Shown here: positions 5,977 to 12,712 of the stretch, in pieces
How the letters are laid out: every line of letters starts with the position of its first letter
How positions within the stretch are numbered: position 1 is the first letter of the stretch
NCBI GenBank assembly: GCA_002367355.1
Contig: DFBQ01000230.1
Coordinates: 1-13,665, forward strand
DNA length: 13,665 nt
Direction: 5' to 3'
Source: Deltaproteobacteria bacterium UBA3076
GTDB lineage: Bacteria; Desulfobacterota; Dissulfuribacteria; Dissulfuribacterales; UBA3076
Position numbers and translations under genes: made by a program
Notes under the pieces: model-generated
What the model was told of the DNA's origin: nothing
What the model saw: only the letters and a program-made list of their open reading frames with translations
The model's database searches: none

Positions 5977-8202
5977 ATGAAAATTCACGCTTATATCCAA
6001 AAAATCGTTTTACTCATACTGAGCCTTATGCTGATGCTTTCGGCAACAGGTCTGACGGCCTCAGTACCTGGAGGGGCTTTAGCCGAACAGATTAAAGAAG
6101 AAAAAACACCTTCTAAATTCGAGACCAGTCCGTCACCAGGAGCTGAGCCCTGGCGCATAGAGGCCCTTCAGCTAACTTATTTCCACTCTTCACATGTGAT
6201 TCTGGGTGAAGGTGCGGTCCAGGTCTGGAGGGGTGATCTCAAGGTCTGTGCAGACCGGATCATGTATGACAGGCGTAATGCAAGGGTATGGGCAAACGGC
6301 AATGTGGTCATATACCTCGACATGGATGTGCTGAAGGGAACCGAAGGAGAACTGGATCTCAACACATCTACAGGCACAGTAGAGAATGCCGATCTCTTCT
6401 TGCAGAGAAACAACATACACCTTCTGGCCAAACAGATCTGGAAGACAGGTCCTGAAGAATATAGGGCAAAACATGCCACCATCAGCACCTGTCCCCTTCA
6501 CAAGCAGGCGTGGAACTTTAAGTGTCGAGATCTTAAACTCACGATTGGTGGCATGGCCTTTGCCAAAAGCAGTTTTTTCAACATAAGGGACATTCCTGTA
6601 ATCTACAGCCCGTGGGTTGTGTTGCCCATAAACAAATACAGAAAAACAGGGTTGCTGTTACCCTACTTCTCTACATCCAAAAGGAATGGGGCAGAACTCA
6701 ACGTCCCCTTCTTCTGGGCCATTAATGACAGCATGGACGCGACTCTTTATCAGCATTCCATGAGTAAAAGGGGCTGGATGCAGGGAGTGGAGTTTCGCCA
6801 TGTATTTTCCCCGGAAGACAAAGGCATCCTCCGATACAACTTCCTGGTAGACACCCTGGAAGACGACGACTTCAACAATGATGGGTACACAAGAGGTAAT
6901 GAAAAACGCTGGTGGTTGAGGGCAAAGGCGGACCAGCAACTCCCCGGGGACTTTGAGGCAAAGGTGGACGTGGACCTGATCAGCGACAGGGATTACCTGT
7001 TGGAATTTGACCAGGGTCCAATGGGTTACGATGAAACAGACAATATTTTCCGGAAGACCTTTGGCCGCTCCCTGTCTGATGAAACGGATCCGATCCGTCT
7101 TTCAACTCTCCAGATAACCAGACTGACCCAGGACATGTTTTTTGGAGGCGAAGGCCGCTACAACGATAACCAACTGGGGGAACAAGATTACACTGTGCAA
7201 ACATACCCCAGATTGATGCTCCACGGATTCAGAAAGCCTCTCCTTAATTCCCCTTTTTACTATGACTGGGCTACCTCGTATGTACACTACTGGAGGGAGG
7301 TAGGCATCAGAGAACAACGCCTGCATATAGAACCAGGTGTATCCTTACCTTTGAACCTATATAACCTGGCCGATTTAATTTTAAGCGGAACCGTCGAAGA
7401 GACCATGTATGAGGTCGGCGGCCGTGATCCTGAACAGCACCCCGATAGCCATTCCAACAGGCTGCTCTATAACCTGAACGCCGATCTGAGTATGACTTTT
7501 GGACGGACCTACTGCCTTTCATGCGAAAAGACTATGAGACACAGCATACGGCCTGGGCTGACTTACCAGTATCGTCCTTCTGAGAACCAGGACGACCTGC
7601 CTGACATCGACGCCCTGGATCGGCTTGAGCCTATGAATCGAATTACACTATCCCTGCTCTCGTTCCTTAGCAGCAAAACCACCCTTGGCAATAACAGATT
7701 TGCCTACACAGACGTTGTAAGGTTCTACTTGGAGCAGAGTTACGACACCGAGGAAAACAGTAGAGACCAGCCCGGTGAAGAGGACCCCGAACATTTTTCA
7801 GATATTTACGCCGAGTTGGATTTTAAACCCTTTCCCAATCTTTTCATGCGTTATGACACTATCTACAATGTCTATGGAAAAGGCTTTACTAAGTACAACT
7901 TCCTGGGACGCTTATCAAATTCTGCAGGAGATCGTCTGGACCTGGAATATAGGTACAACTGCCTTGCTCACATAAATGAAGTCAATCTGAAAATACATAC
8001 TGCATTTTCACCTTCCTGGTATGGGATGTGCGAGTTAAAGAGGAATGTCGCCGAAGACTCAGAGTTCGAATCAGTCTTTGGTCTCCGGTATCAATCGACC
8101 TGTTGGGCACTTGAGGGCAGGTTTAAAAAGGACACGGACGAAACCAGCTTTACATTCCACCTTGAGCTTTTGGGTATTGGAGGATGGGGCTCTAAGAATT
8201 AA
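5977..8202 (+). CDS. lptD: LPS-assembly outer membrane protein LptD
   Basis: 741 residues from ATG 5977. This start gives a clean signal peptide (basic MKIHAYIQK, hydrophobic core 10-27, likely cleavage near ALA-EQ, 34-38); an upstream in-frame TTG (5887) would overlap the PHP gene and bury the signal. An OstA/LptA-like beta-jellyroll follows (about 60-190), then the family signature IPVIYSPWVVLPINKYRKTG (206-225) and LNVPFFWAINDSMDATL (241-257), then a long outer-membrane beta-barrel ending in alternating aromatic strands. LptD with LptE inserts LPS into the outer leaflet. Cysteines occur at 91, 172 and 183 in the N-terminal part and singly in the barrel; I see no CC pair like that of E. coli LptD. 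It starts 59 bp after the PHP gene. Confidence 0.93.
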   Translation: MKIHAYIQKIVLLILSLMLMLSATGLTASVPGGALAEQIKEEKTPSKFETSPSPGAEPWRIEALQLTYFHSSHVILGEGAVQVWRGDLKVCADRIMYDRRNARVWANGNVVIYLDMDVLKGTEGELDLNTSTGTVENADLFLQRNNIHLLAKQIWKTGPEEYRAKHATISTCPLHKQAWNFKCRDLKLTIGGMAFAKSSFFNIRDIPVIYSPWVVLPINKYRKTGLLLPYFSTSKRNGAELNVPFFWAINDSMDATLYQHSMSKRGWMQGVEFRHVFSPEDKGILRYNFLVDTLEDDDFNNDGYTRGNEKRWWLRAKADQQLPGDFEAKVDVDLISDRDYLLEFDQGPMGYDETDNIFRKTFGRSLSDETDPIRLSTLQITRLTQDMFFGGEGRYNDNQLGEQDYTVQTYPRLMLHGFRKPLLNSPFYYDWATSYVHYWREVGIREQRLHIEPGVSLPLNLYNLADLILSGTVEETMYEVGGRDPEQHPDSHSNRLLYNLNADLSMTFGRTYCLSCEKTMRHSIRPGLTYQYRPSENQDDLPDIDALDRLEPMNRITLSLLSFLSSKTTLGNNRFAYTDVVRFYLEQSYDTEENSRDQPGEEDPEHFSDIYAELDFKPFPNLFMRYDTIYNVYGKGFTKYNFLGRLSNSAGDRLDLEYRYNCLAHINEVNLKIHTAFSPSWYGMCELKRNVAEDSEFESVFGLRYQSTCWALEGRFKKDTDETSFTFHLELLGIGGWGSKN

Positions 8203-8250
8203 GAGTTATTGACTGAGCCAGGTGCGCTTTCAGTGCTGGTGAAACCTATG

Positions 8251-8272
8251 ATCAGGCTTGACAGCCCCTGAT
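8251..8272 (+). other. Hairpin downstream of lptD
   Basis: ATCAGG (8251-8256) and CCTGAT (8267-8272) are exact reverse complements, with an inner GGCT/AGCC pairing as an alternative register. It lies 48 nt after the lptD stop. No U-run follows directly, so it is not a clear intrinsic terminator; it could end or protect the lptD transcript, or be part of the leader of the next gene. The rest of the 265-bp gap 8203-8467 holds the palindrome at 8351-8365, an isolated TATAAT (8415-8420) without a good -35, and the ribosome site of the transporter gene. Confidence 0.4.
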
Positions 8273-8350
8273 GAGACTGCTATGAAAAAGCCATTGTTTT
8301 GCCCCGGATTAAACAAGGACATTTGGGAATTTGTTAATAATAATGTTTAG

Positions 8351-8365
8351 TTAGAAGGATTCTAA
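8351..8365. promoter_or_regulatory. 15-bp palindrome, candidate operator of the YeeE/YedE gene
   Basis: TTAGAA-GGA-TTCTAA is a perfect 6-3-6 dyad in AT-rich DNA about 100 bp upstream of the transporter start. TTGACG (8374-8379) lies just downstream of it, and TATAAT lies at 8415-8420; these two do not have usable spacing with each other. A dyad of this size near a promoter suits a dimeric repressor or activator. The regulator is unknown and none is encoded nearby. Confidence 0.3.
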
Positions 8366-8467
8366 TTATTTTATTGACGTTGGGTCGGATGAAAATTGCT
8401 TGAAATTATACCATTATAATATGCAATCAAGTTTTAGAAGATAAGGCTTTGGGGGAGGAATGGATTA

Positions 8468-9673
8468 ATGTTTGGAAAAGCGATCAAAAGACTTTACAAG
8501 GTTTTGTGTCAGGAGGAATGGGACGCCACTGTCTGCGGGATTATTGTTGCCCTTTTGAGCATCATGTCCCTGGCCTGGGCTCGTCCCTGGGGTGCGGTCG
8601 GCGCTGTGAGAAACTGGGGAGAATGGATACTTTATTACATAGGCATGTGGGGAGATCAGCCGGCAAGTATTCTTATCCACAGCGGTTCTGTTATCGGTTT
8701 AGGGTTTGTGGCCGGCGCCTTTATTTCTGCCTGTCTTGGCGGAGACTTTGCCTTCAGGATTCCCCCAAGGCTGGAGCTGGCAAAGGCGGTGTTCGCAGGG
8801 ATATTCATGGGTGTCGGTTCTGCCTTGGCCGGTGGATGTAACATAGGTGGCTTTTATAATTCGGTCGGAAATCTTTGTGCCAGCGGGTTTGCCATGATGA
8901 TAGGAATTATCGTCGGAGCCGTAATCGGCATAAAGTACCTTTACTGGGAGATGGAACATATCACCTGGGGTTCGGGAGGGGCAAAGACCTTTCAGGTTCC
9001 TGGTGCCCTCCAGATTATACTGGCTTTAGTGATGCTGGGCGTCCTTATCTGGGGGACTAATGCTTACGCAACCAGCGACGATGACTCTCTGGTACGGCTT
9101 GCCGGGCTTTTGATTATCCCGGCAGGGCTGGGATACACAATGCAGCGCGGGCGCTGGTGCATGATTCAAGGCTTCAGGGAACCTCATATGACAGGTGATA
9201 CCAAAATGGCCAAATCTGTAGCTCTGAGTGTAGTCATCCTGGCAGCCGGGGTTGCGATCATCAAATTTACCGGGATCCAGGCGATCGAACACTATGTCCG
9301 GGGCTTTTTCGGCTGGGGCGGCGTTGTAGGCGGAGTCATTTTCGGCTTTGGTGCTTTGCTCGCCGGAGGCTGCGGAACCGGGACCCTCTGGCGCGTTGGT
9401 GAAGGACAGATAAAGTTATGGGTTGTGATGCCCATCTTCGGCATTTCCAATGCCATTGTGAACGGGTGGTTTAAGGCACATGACTGGGAAGGAATGGAAG
9501 AATACATAGATGAGGGCATAACCAATGACGGCATCTTCGGCACCTTTGTATATATGCCGGAAACCTGGCTTGGTTACGGAGGCACTCTGGCCCTTATCTT
9601 TTTTGTGATGGCCCTCTGGTATATCATTGTGACCTGGAATGAGGAGTCGGAAAAACTGATCGTACCGATGTAA
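8468..9673 (+). CDS. YeeE/YedE family transporter (TsuA-like sulfur-compound permease)
   Basis: 401 residues with many hydrophobic segments (about 22-40, 68-92, 105-122, 138-158, 178-196, 208-222, 250-268, 284-302, 318-332, 372-390), forming two homologous halves. The three Cys motifs of the family are present: LAGGCNIGG (120-128), GRWCMIQGF (228-236) and LAGGCGTGTLWR (298-309). In the characterised thiosulfate transporter TsuA three such cysteines form the transport path; selenium uptake has also been proposed for family members, so the substrate here is open. ATG 8468 follows a GGGGGAGGA ribosome site; an ATG-GAT-TAA mini-frame sits between the two. It is monocistronic: its own upstream gap, a terminator after it, and no adjacent TusA or rhodanese gene. 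Confidence 0.9.
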   Translation: MFGKAIKRLYKVLCQEEWDATVCGIIVALLSIMSLAWARPWGAVGAVRNWGEWILYYIGMWGDQPASILIHSGSVIGLGFVAGAFISACLGGDFAFRIPPRLELAKAVFAGIFMGVGSALAGGCNIGGFYNSVGNLCASGFAMMIGIIVGAVIGIKYLYWEMEHITWGSGGAKTFQVPGALQIILALVMLGVLIWGTNAYATSDDDSLVRLAGLLIIPAGLGYTMQRGRWCMIQGFREPHMTGDTKMAKSVALSVVILAAGVAIIKFTGIQAIEHYVRGFFGWGGVVGGVIFGFGALLAGGCGTGTLWRVGEGQIKLWVVMPIFGISNAIVNGWFKAHDWEGMEEYIDEGITNDGIFGTFVYMPETWLGYGGTLALIFFVMALWYIIVTWNEESEKLIVPM

Positions 9674-9714
9674 CCGGACTAGAAATTTCGCCTTCTTGTT
9701 TATTAAGGAAATCT

Positions 9715-9760
9715 AAAAAGAAAGCCCGGCTGGTTTACGGCCCACCGGGCTTTCTTTTTT
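9715..9760. terminator. Bidirectional rho-independent terminator
   Basis: A perfect 15-bp stem (9715-9729 with 9745-9759; GC core GCCCGG/CCGGGC) closes a 15-nt loop and ends in CTTTTTT on the + strand. The reverse strand gives CTTTTT after the same stem. It lies 41 bp after the transporter stop and 86 bp beyond the convergent scpA stop, so it can serve both genes. Confidence 0.92.
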
Positions 9761-9860
9761 AATGTTGAATTTTGAATTTTTAATGTTGAATTAAGGTAAA
9801 GGTATATGTCTTTTAAATCTTCTTCCACAATTCAGCATTCAGCATTTAGCATTTAGCATT
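9761..9860. repeat. 7-8-nt repeat tracts between terminator and scpA end
   Basis: The left tract 9761-9792 is built of AATGTTGAATT and TTTGAAT units. The right tract 9829-9860 is built of ATTCAGC and ATTTAGC units. The two are imperfect inverted copies of each other. The right tract supplies the scpA stop codon and its last few codons. Confidence 0.6.
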
Positions 9861-10595
9861 GTGTCTGAAGAGTACCAGGATGTCTCCCCCTGGTTTTTCC
9901 TGCAAAAGACGCACCTTTCCCAACCGGGCAAGCTCAAGTATTGCCAGAAACGTAACGACGATCATTTCCCGATCTTCTGAAGAAAATAACTCAAAGAAAC
10001 GGATACTTCCTATCTGGTTAAGCTCTTCGGCAATAGATTCCATTCGTTCAGAAAGGCTGGCCTTGGCCCTGGTGATTTCAAGGACCCTGGGAAGAGAATT
10101 GTTTCCCAGCACCTTTTTGAAAGCAGAGATGAGGTCTGTGAGGCTTACGTCAAGGGTACCCTCAAATCCGGCAGACTCAGAGACTTCCACATTATTTCCT
10201 GATTCCTCACTCTCCAGCCCTCCTTCACGGATAAATATATCCCTGCCTAATATAGGTCTGCACCCAAGGGACGCGGCTGCTTCTCTCATCTGAACCAACT
10301 CCTGAAGGGGCCGGACTAACTCAAGTCTGGGGTCGTCTTCAGAATCCGCAGGATCAGGCCTTGGCAGCAGCATCCTGGATTTGATGTGCATCAAGGTAGC
10401 AGCCATCACCAGATATTCACCGGCCACCACCACGTCAAGGGCGGCCTGCATGAACTCCAGATACTCCAGGTACTGGGCAGTGACCACAGCTATGGGAATA
10501 TCGGTGATTTCGAGCTTATTCTTTTGGATTAAATGAAGGAGCAGATCTAAAGGCCCTTCGAAGGCCTCCAGCTTTACTTGGCATTCCGGTTCCAA
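9846..10595 (-). CDS. scpA: Segregation and condensation protein A (kleisin)
   Basis: 249 residues from a TTG start at 10595. The family N-terminus QVKLEAFEGPLDLLLHLIQK (6-25) and the EYLVMAATLMHIKSRMLLP motif (60-78) are clear; a winged-helix C-terminal domain (about 165-240) binds SMC. ScpA bridges SMC heads and works with ScpB in chromosome segregation. The start is inferred: GGAG lies 5 nt before TTG 10595, and the conserved domain begins just after; the longer frame to 10763 would lie wholly within trpS and adds a low-complexity stretch. It overlaps trpS by 22 bp. The last residues (HNAKC) are encoded by the repeat tract at 9829-9860. No scpB follows; the gene is convergent with the transporter. 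Confidence 0.93.
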   Translation of the reverse strand: MEPECQVKLEAFEGPLDLLLHLIQKNKLEITDIPIAVVTAQYLEYLEFMQAALDVVVAGEYLVMAATLMHIKSRMLLPRPDPADSEDDPRLELVRPLQELVQMREAAASLGCRPILGRDIFIREGGLESEESGNNVEVSESAGFEGTLDVSLTDLISAFKKVLGNNSLPRVLEITRAKASLSERMESIAEELNQIGSIRFFELFSSEDREMIVVTFLAILELARLGKVRLLQEKPGGDILVLFRHNAKC

Positions 10596-11581
10596 AGGGC
10601 ACTCCAAACCTGCGCCATTGTGGACTGCGCAACCTTTCTGGCCCTGTTGGCCCCATCTGCCAATATGGCCCTGACTTTGCCGGGATCGGCCGCAAGGGCC
10701 TTTCTCCTCTGCCGGATCGGGTCCATTTGCAGGACAATGGCCTCGGCAAGTTCTTTCTTGCATGCCGCACAGCCCCGCTTAGCTGCCTTGCATTCAGACA
10801 CAATGACCTCAAGCTGTTCTGCCGGCAGATAAAGCCGGTGGAGCTTGAAGGCTATACAGCGATTTTCAGGATCACCGGGGTCACCCATCCTTGGTCGCTC
10901 CACATCAGTTATCATCGTGGATATTTTTTTTCTTACTACGTCTGGAGGATCCGACAAAAATATGGAATTTCCATAACTCTTGCTCATTTTTCTGCCGTCC
11001 AGCCCTGGGAGTTTGGGGACCTCTGCCAGCAGGGCATCAGGTACTGGGAAAATATCTTTATACAGATAATTGAACCTGCGTGTGATTTCCCGGGTCAGTT
11101 CAATATGGGGCAGTTGATCCACGCCCACAGGCACCTTGTGACCCTTGTACAGCAGTATGTCAGCAGCCTGGAGGACCGGATAGCCCAGGAAACCAAATGT
11201 TGCGAGTTCTTTTTCCTTGAGATGCTGTTGCTGTTCCTTGTACGTAGGGTTGCGCTCCAGCCATGAAACAGGCGTGATCATGGAAAGCACAAGATGAAGC
11301 TCTGCGTGCTCCTTTACTTCTGACTGGACAAACAGGGTAACCCTGTCCGGGTCTATGCCCACAGCCAGCCAGTCAAGAACCATCTCATTCATGTTTCCCG
11401 GTATTTCCTGAGGGCGTTCGTAATTGGTAGTCAAGGCGTGCCAGTCAGCCACAAGAAAGAAGCACTCATATGTCTCTTGAAGACGTTTCCAGTTCTCAAG
11501 CACACCGTGCAGGTGCCCCAGGTGCAACTTGCCGGAAGGCCTCATGCCACTGAGTATTCGTTGTTTTGCCTGTTCACTCAT
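10574..11581 (-). CDS. trpS: Tryptophanyl-tRNA synthetase
   Basis: 335 residues, normal for bacterial TrpRS. The class I HIGH-type motif is GKLHLGHLHG (17-26), the tryptophan-pocket region includes LQAADILLY (137-145) and VGVDQLPH (152-159), and the KMSKS loop is GRKMSKSYGNS (196-206). It charges tRNA-Trp using ATP. The ATG at 11581 is 11 bp downstream of the site-2 protease stop, giving a protease-trpS-scpA operon as in many Deltaproteobacteria. Several Cys near residues 262-276 (CKAAKRGCAACKK) resemble the CxxC-type insert seen in some TrpRS C-terminal domains. Confidence 0.96.
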   Translation of the reverse strand: MSEQAKQRILSGMRPSGKLHLGHLHGVLENWKRLQETYECFFLVADWHALTTNYERPQEIPGNMNEMVLDWLAVGIDPDRVTLFVQSEVKEHAELHLVLSMITPVSWLERNPTYKEQQQHLKEKELATFGFLGYPVLQAADILLYKGHKVPVGVDQLPHIELTREITRRFNYLYKDIFPVPDALLAEVPKLPGLDGRKMSKSYGNSIFLSDPPDVVRKKISTMITDVERPRMGDPGDPENRCIAFKLHRLYLPAEQLEVIVSECKAAKRGCAACKKELAEAIVLQMDPIRQRRKALAADPGKVRAILADGANRARKVAQSTMAQVWSALWNRNAK

Positions 11582-11592
11582 AATGGCTCACA

Positions 11593-12228
11593 TCAAAGTA
11601 CAGTTCCTAATAGGAGTTTGTTCAGATAGAGGATCAGCGGGACGATAACGCGGCCGGTTACTCCTGTAAAGACAAGCACCAAAATCAGCAAAAAACCATA
11701 GCGCTCAAACCTCTCGAAAGAGCTTGCCAGGTCAGGGGGAAGTATACCCATAAGGACCTTACTACCGTCAAGAGGCGGGATGGGAAGGAGATTGAACACT
11801 GCAAGCCCTACATTAATCTGCACACTCACATATGCCATGTATAGAGCCGGACGCATGAAAAAACCCGACGTCTCCCAAAACGACCCCAATACCTGTCTCA
11901 ACAAGACAGCACTCAATATTGCCAAGAGGATATTGGCCCCGGGACCTGCCAGTGAAACCCAGATCATGTCATTCCTGGGATTCTTAAAATAACCGGGGTT
12001 GATCGGTACAGGCTTTGCCCAACCTATGGTCTGAGTGAGAAAAAATACCATTGTACCAATGGGATCAAGATGGCGAATAGGGTTAAGGGTGAGGCGTCCC
12101 ATAAGCTTTGCAGTGGGATCACCGAGGCGATAAGCCACCCACCCGTGGGCCATCTCATGCACGGTAACAGCAAGAAGTATGGGTGGCGTGAGTATTGCGA
12201 ATCTCTGAATTATAGCAGCAAAATCCAT
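11593..12228 (-). CDS. Site-2 protease family (M50) membrane metalloprotease
   Basis: 211 residues from ATG 12228. HEMAH (24-28) is the HExxH zinc motif in the first membrane helix, and NLLPIPPLDG (146-155) supplies the third ligand Asp154. The conserved segment RLGDPTAKLMGRLTLNP (34-50) with HLDPIG is typical of the short bacterial YwhC/Rv1542-like M50 subfamily that lacks PDZ domains. It cuts substrates within the membrane; its target is unknown. An in-frame ATG at 12270 would add 14 residues (MDELWTVLWYIRKI). Family members usually begin close to MDFAAIIQ, so I prefer 12228; neither has a strong ribosome site. Confidence 0.92.
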   Translation of the reverse strand: MDFAAIIQRFAILTPPILLAVTVHEMAHGWVAYRLGDPTAKLMGRLTLNPIRHLDPIGTMVFFLTQTIGWAKPVPINPGYFKNPRNDMIWVSLAGPGANILLAILSAVLLRQVLGSFWETSGFFMRPALYMAYVSVQINVGLAVFNLLPIPPLDGSKVLMGILPPDLASSFERFERYGFLLILVLVFTGVTGRVIVPLILYLNKLLLGTVL

Positions 12229-12324
12229 AATTTTTCTAATATACCACAATACTGTCCAAAGCTCATCCATGATTCCGCTGAAAATACCCTTATAATGGTA
12301 GAAGTCAGTGGATCACAAATGATA

Positions 12325-12473
12325 GTAACTTCTCAATAAGTCTGGATAACAGTCAATGGATTCCCGCCTTCGCGGGAATGACGTTTGGATGTAACCGCCC
12401 GTCATTCCCGCGAAGGCGGGAATCCAGTAAATAGTCGCAAAAAGTAATCTACCCCAACTTATTGAGAAGTTAC
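12325..12473. mobile_element. 149-bp MITE/REP-like palindromic element
   Basis: The terminal inverted repeats are perfect over 16 bp (12325-12340 GTAACTTCTCAATAAG; 12458-12473 its reverse complement). Inside is a perfect 26-bp inverted repeat (12357-12382 and 12401-12426, 18-nt spacer), and each arm holds its own small hairpin (CCCGC-CTTC-GCGGG). The inner arm is the widespread REP-type sequence whose translation gives PAFAGMT and FPRRRESI peptides. There is no transposase and no visible target duplication. It interrupts a four-helix-bundle gene on the - strand. Confidence 0.85.
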
Positions 12474-12474
12474 G

Positions 12475-12579
12475 TTTTTTGCCCTTTAAATTCTGCAGAG
12501 ATTCTGCTACACGGATTATTCGAACAGTAAAATCTATCAAACGATCTTCGAGATCAAATGTTTTACTTTCCTTCGACAT
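12475..12579 (-). pseudogene. N-terminal remnant of a four-helix-bundle (23S rRNA IVS-type) protein
   Basis: From ATG 12579, 35 codons read MSKESKTFDLEDRLIDF then TVRIIRVAESLQNLKGKK, matching the first helix of the small four-helix-bundle proteins named after 23S rRNA intervening sequences (family pattern: KTFDLEERLIDFAVRIIRVAE). Intact members are about 120 residues. At codon 36 the frame enters the inverted-repeat element (12473) and continues only as repeat-encoded peptide to a stop at 12313. I see no continuation of the gene beyond the element, so insertion was accompanied by loss of the remainder. The function of intact members is unknown. Confidence 0.65.
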
Positions 12580-12618
12580 TCCGCGGTTCCTTGTTCGATA
12601 TTCGACATTCGTTGTTCC
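12573..12618. repeat. 7-nt periodic TTCGACA/TTCGATA tract
   Basis: Units TTCGACA, TTCGATA, TTCGACA and TTCGTTG occur with short interruptions (TTCCGCG, GTTCC). It directly abuts, and includes the first codons of, the four-helix-bundle remnant. The zone 12619-12712 up to the kdsB stop holds no gene I can support. Confidence 0.5.
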
Positions 12619-12712
12619 AAATATCTCAAAAATCATTCCCAAGATCCATGAATTATTCAGAAACCACACCCGAAAGCCGCAACTTAAGTTAGCGCTTATG
12701 GAATAGTGCCCC

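Noticed and set aside
8241..8295. Hammerhead ribozyme suggested by CTGATGAG ... GAAA near 8268-8288
   Set aside because: The segment between CTGATGA and GAAA cannot form stem II, and stem III does not pair; only an ordinary hairpin remains.
8221..8300. Fluoride (crcB-type) riboswitch suggested by CTGATGA and CT-CTA spacing
   Set aside because: The 5' GGxGATGG and TTCxCC elements are absent, and the downstream gene is not a fluoride exporter.
8382..8399. Sigma54 promoter (GG ... GC) before the transporter
   Set aside because: The GG-GC spacing is 9, not 10, and the flanking consensus bases are missing.
8449..8841. 130-codon + strand ORF overlapping the transporter gene
   Set aside because: It is a shadow frame; the transporter frame carries clear family motifs over the same bases.
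10596..10763. ScpA start at ATG 10763 (305-residue protein)
   Set aside because: The added 56 residues lie wholly in trpS coding sequence and are low-complexity without family match; TTG 10595 has GGAG at good spacing.
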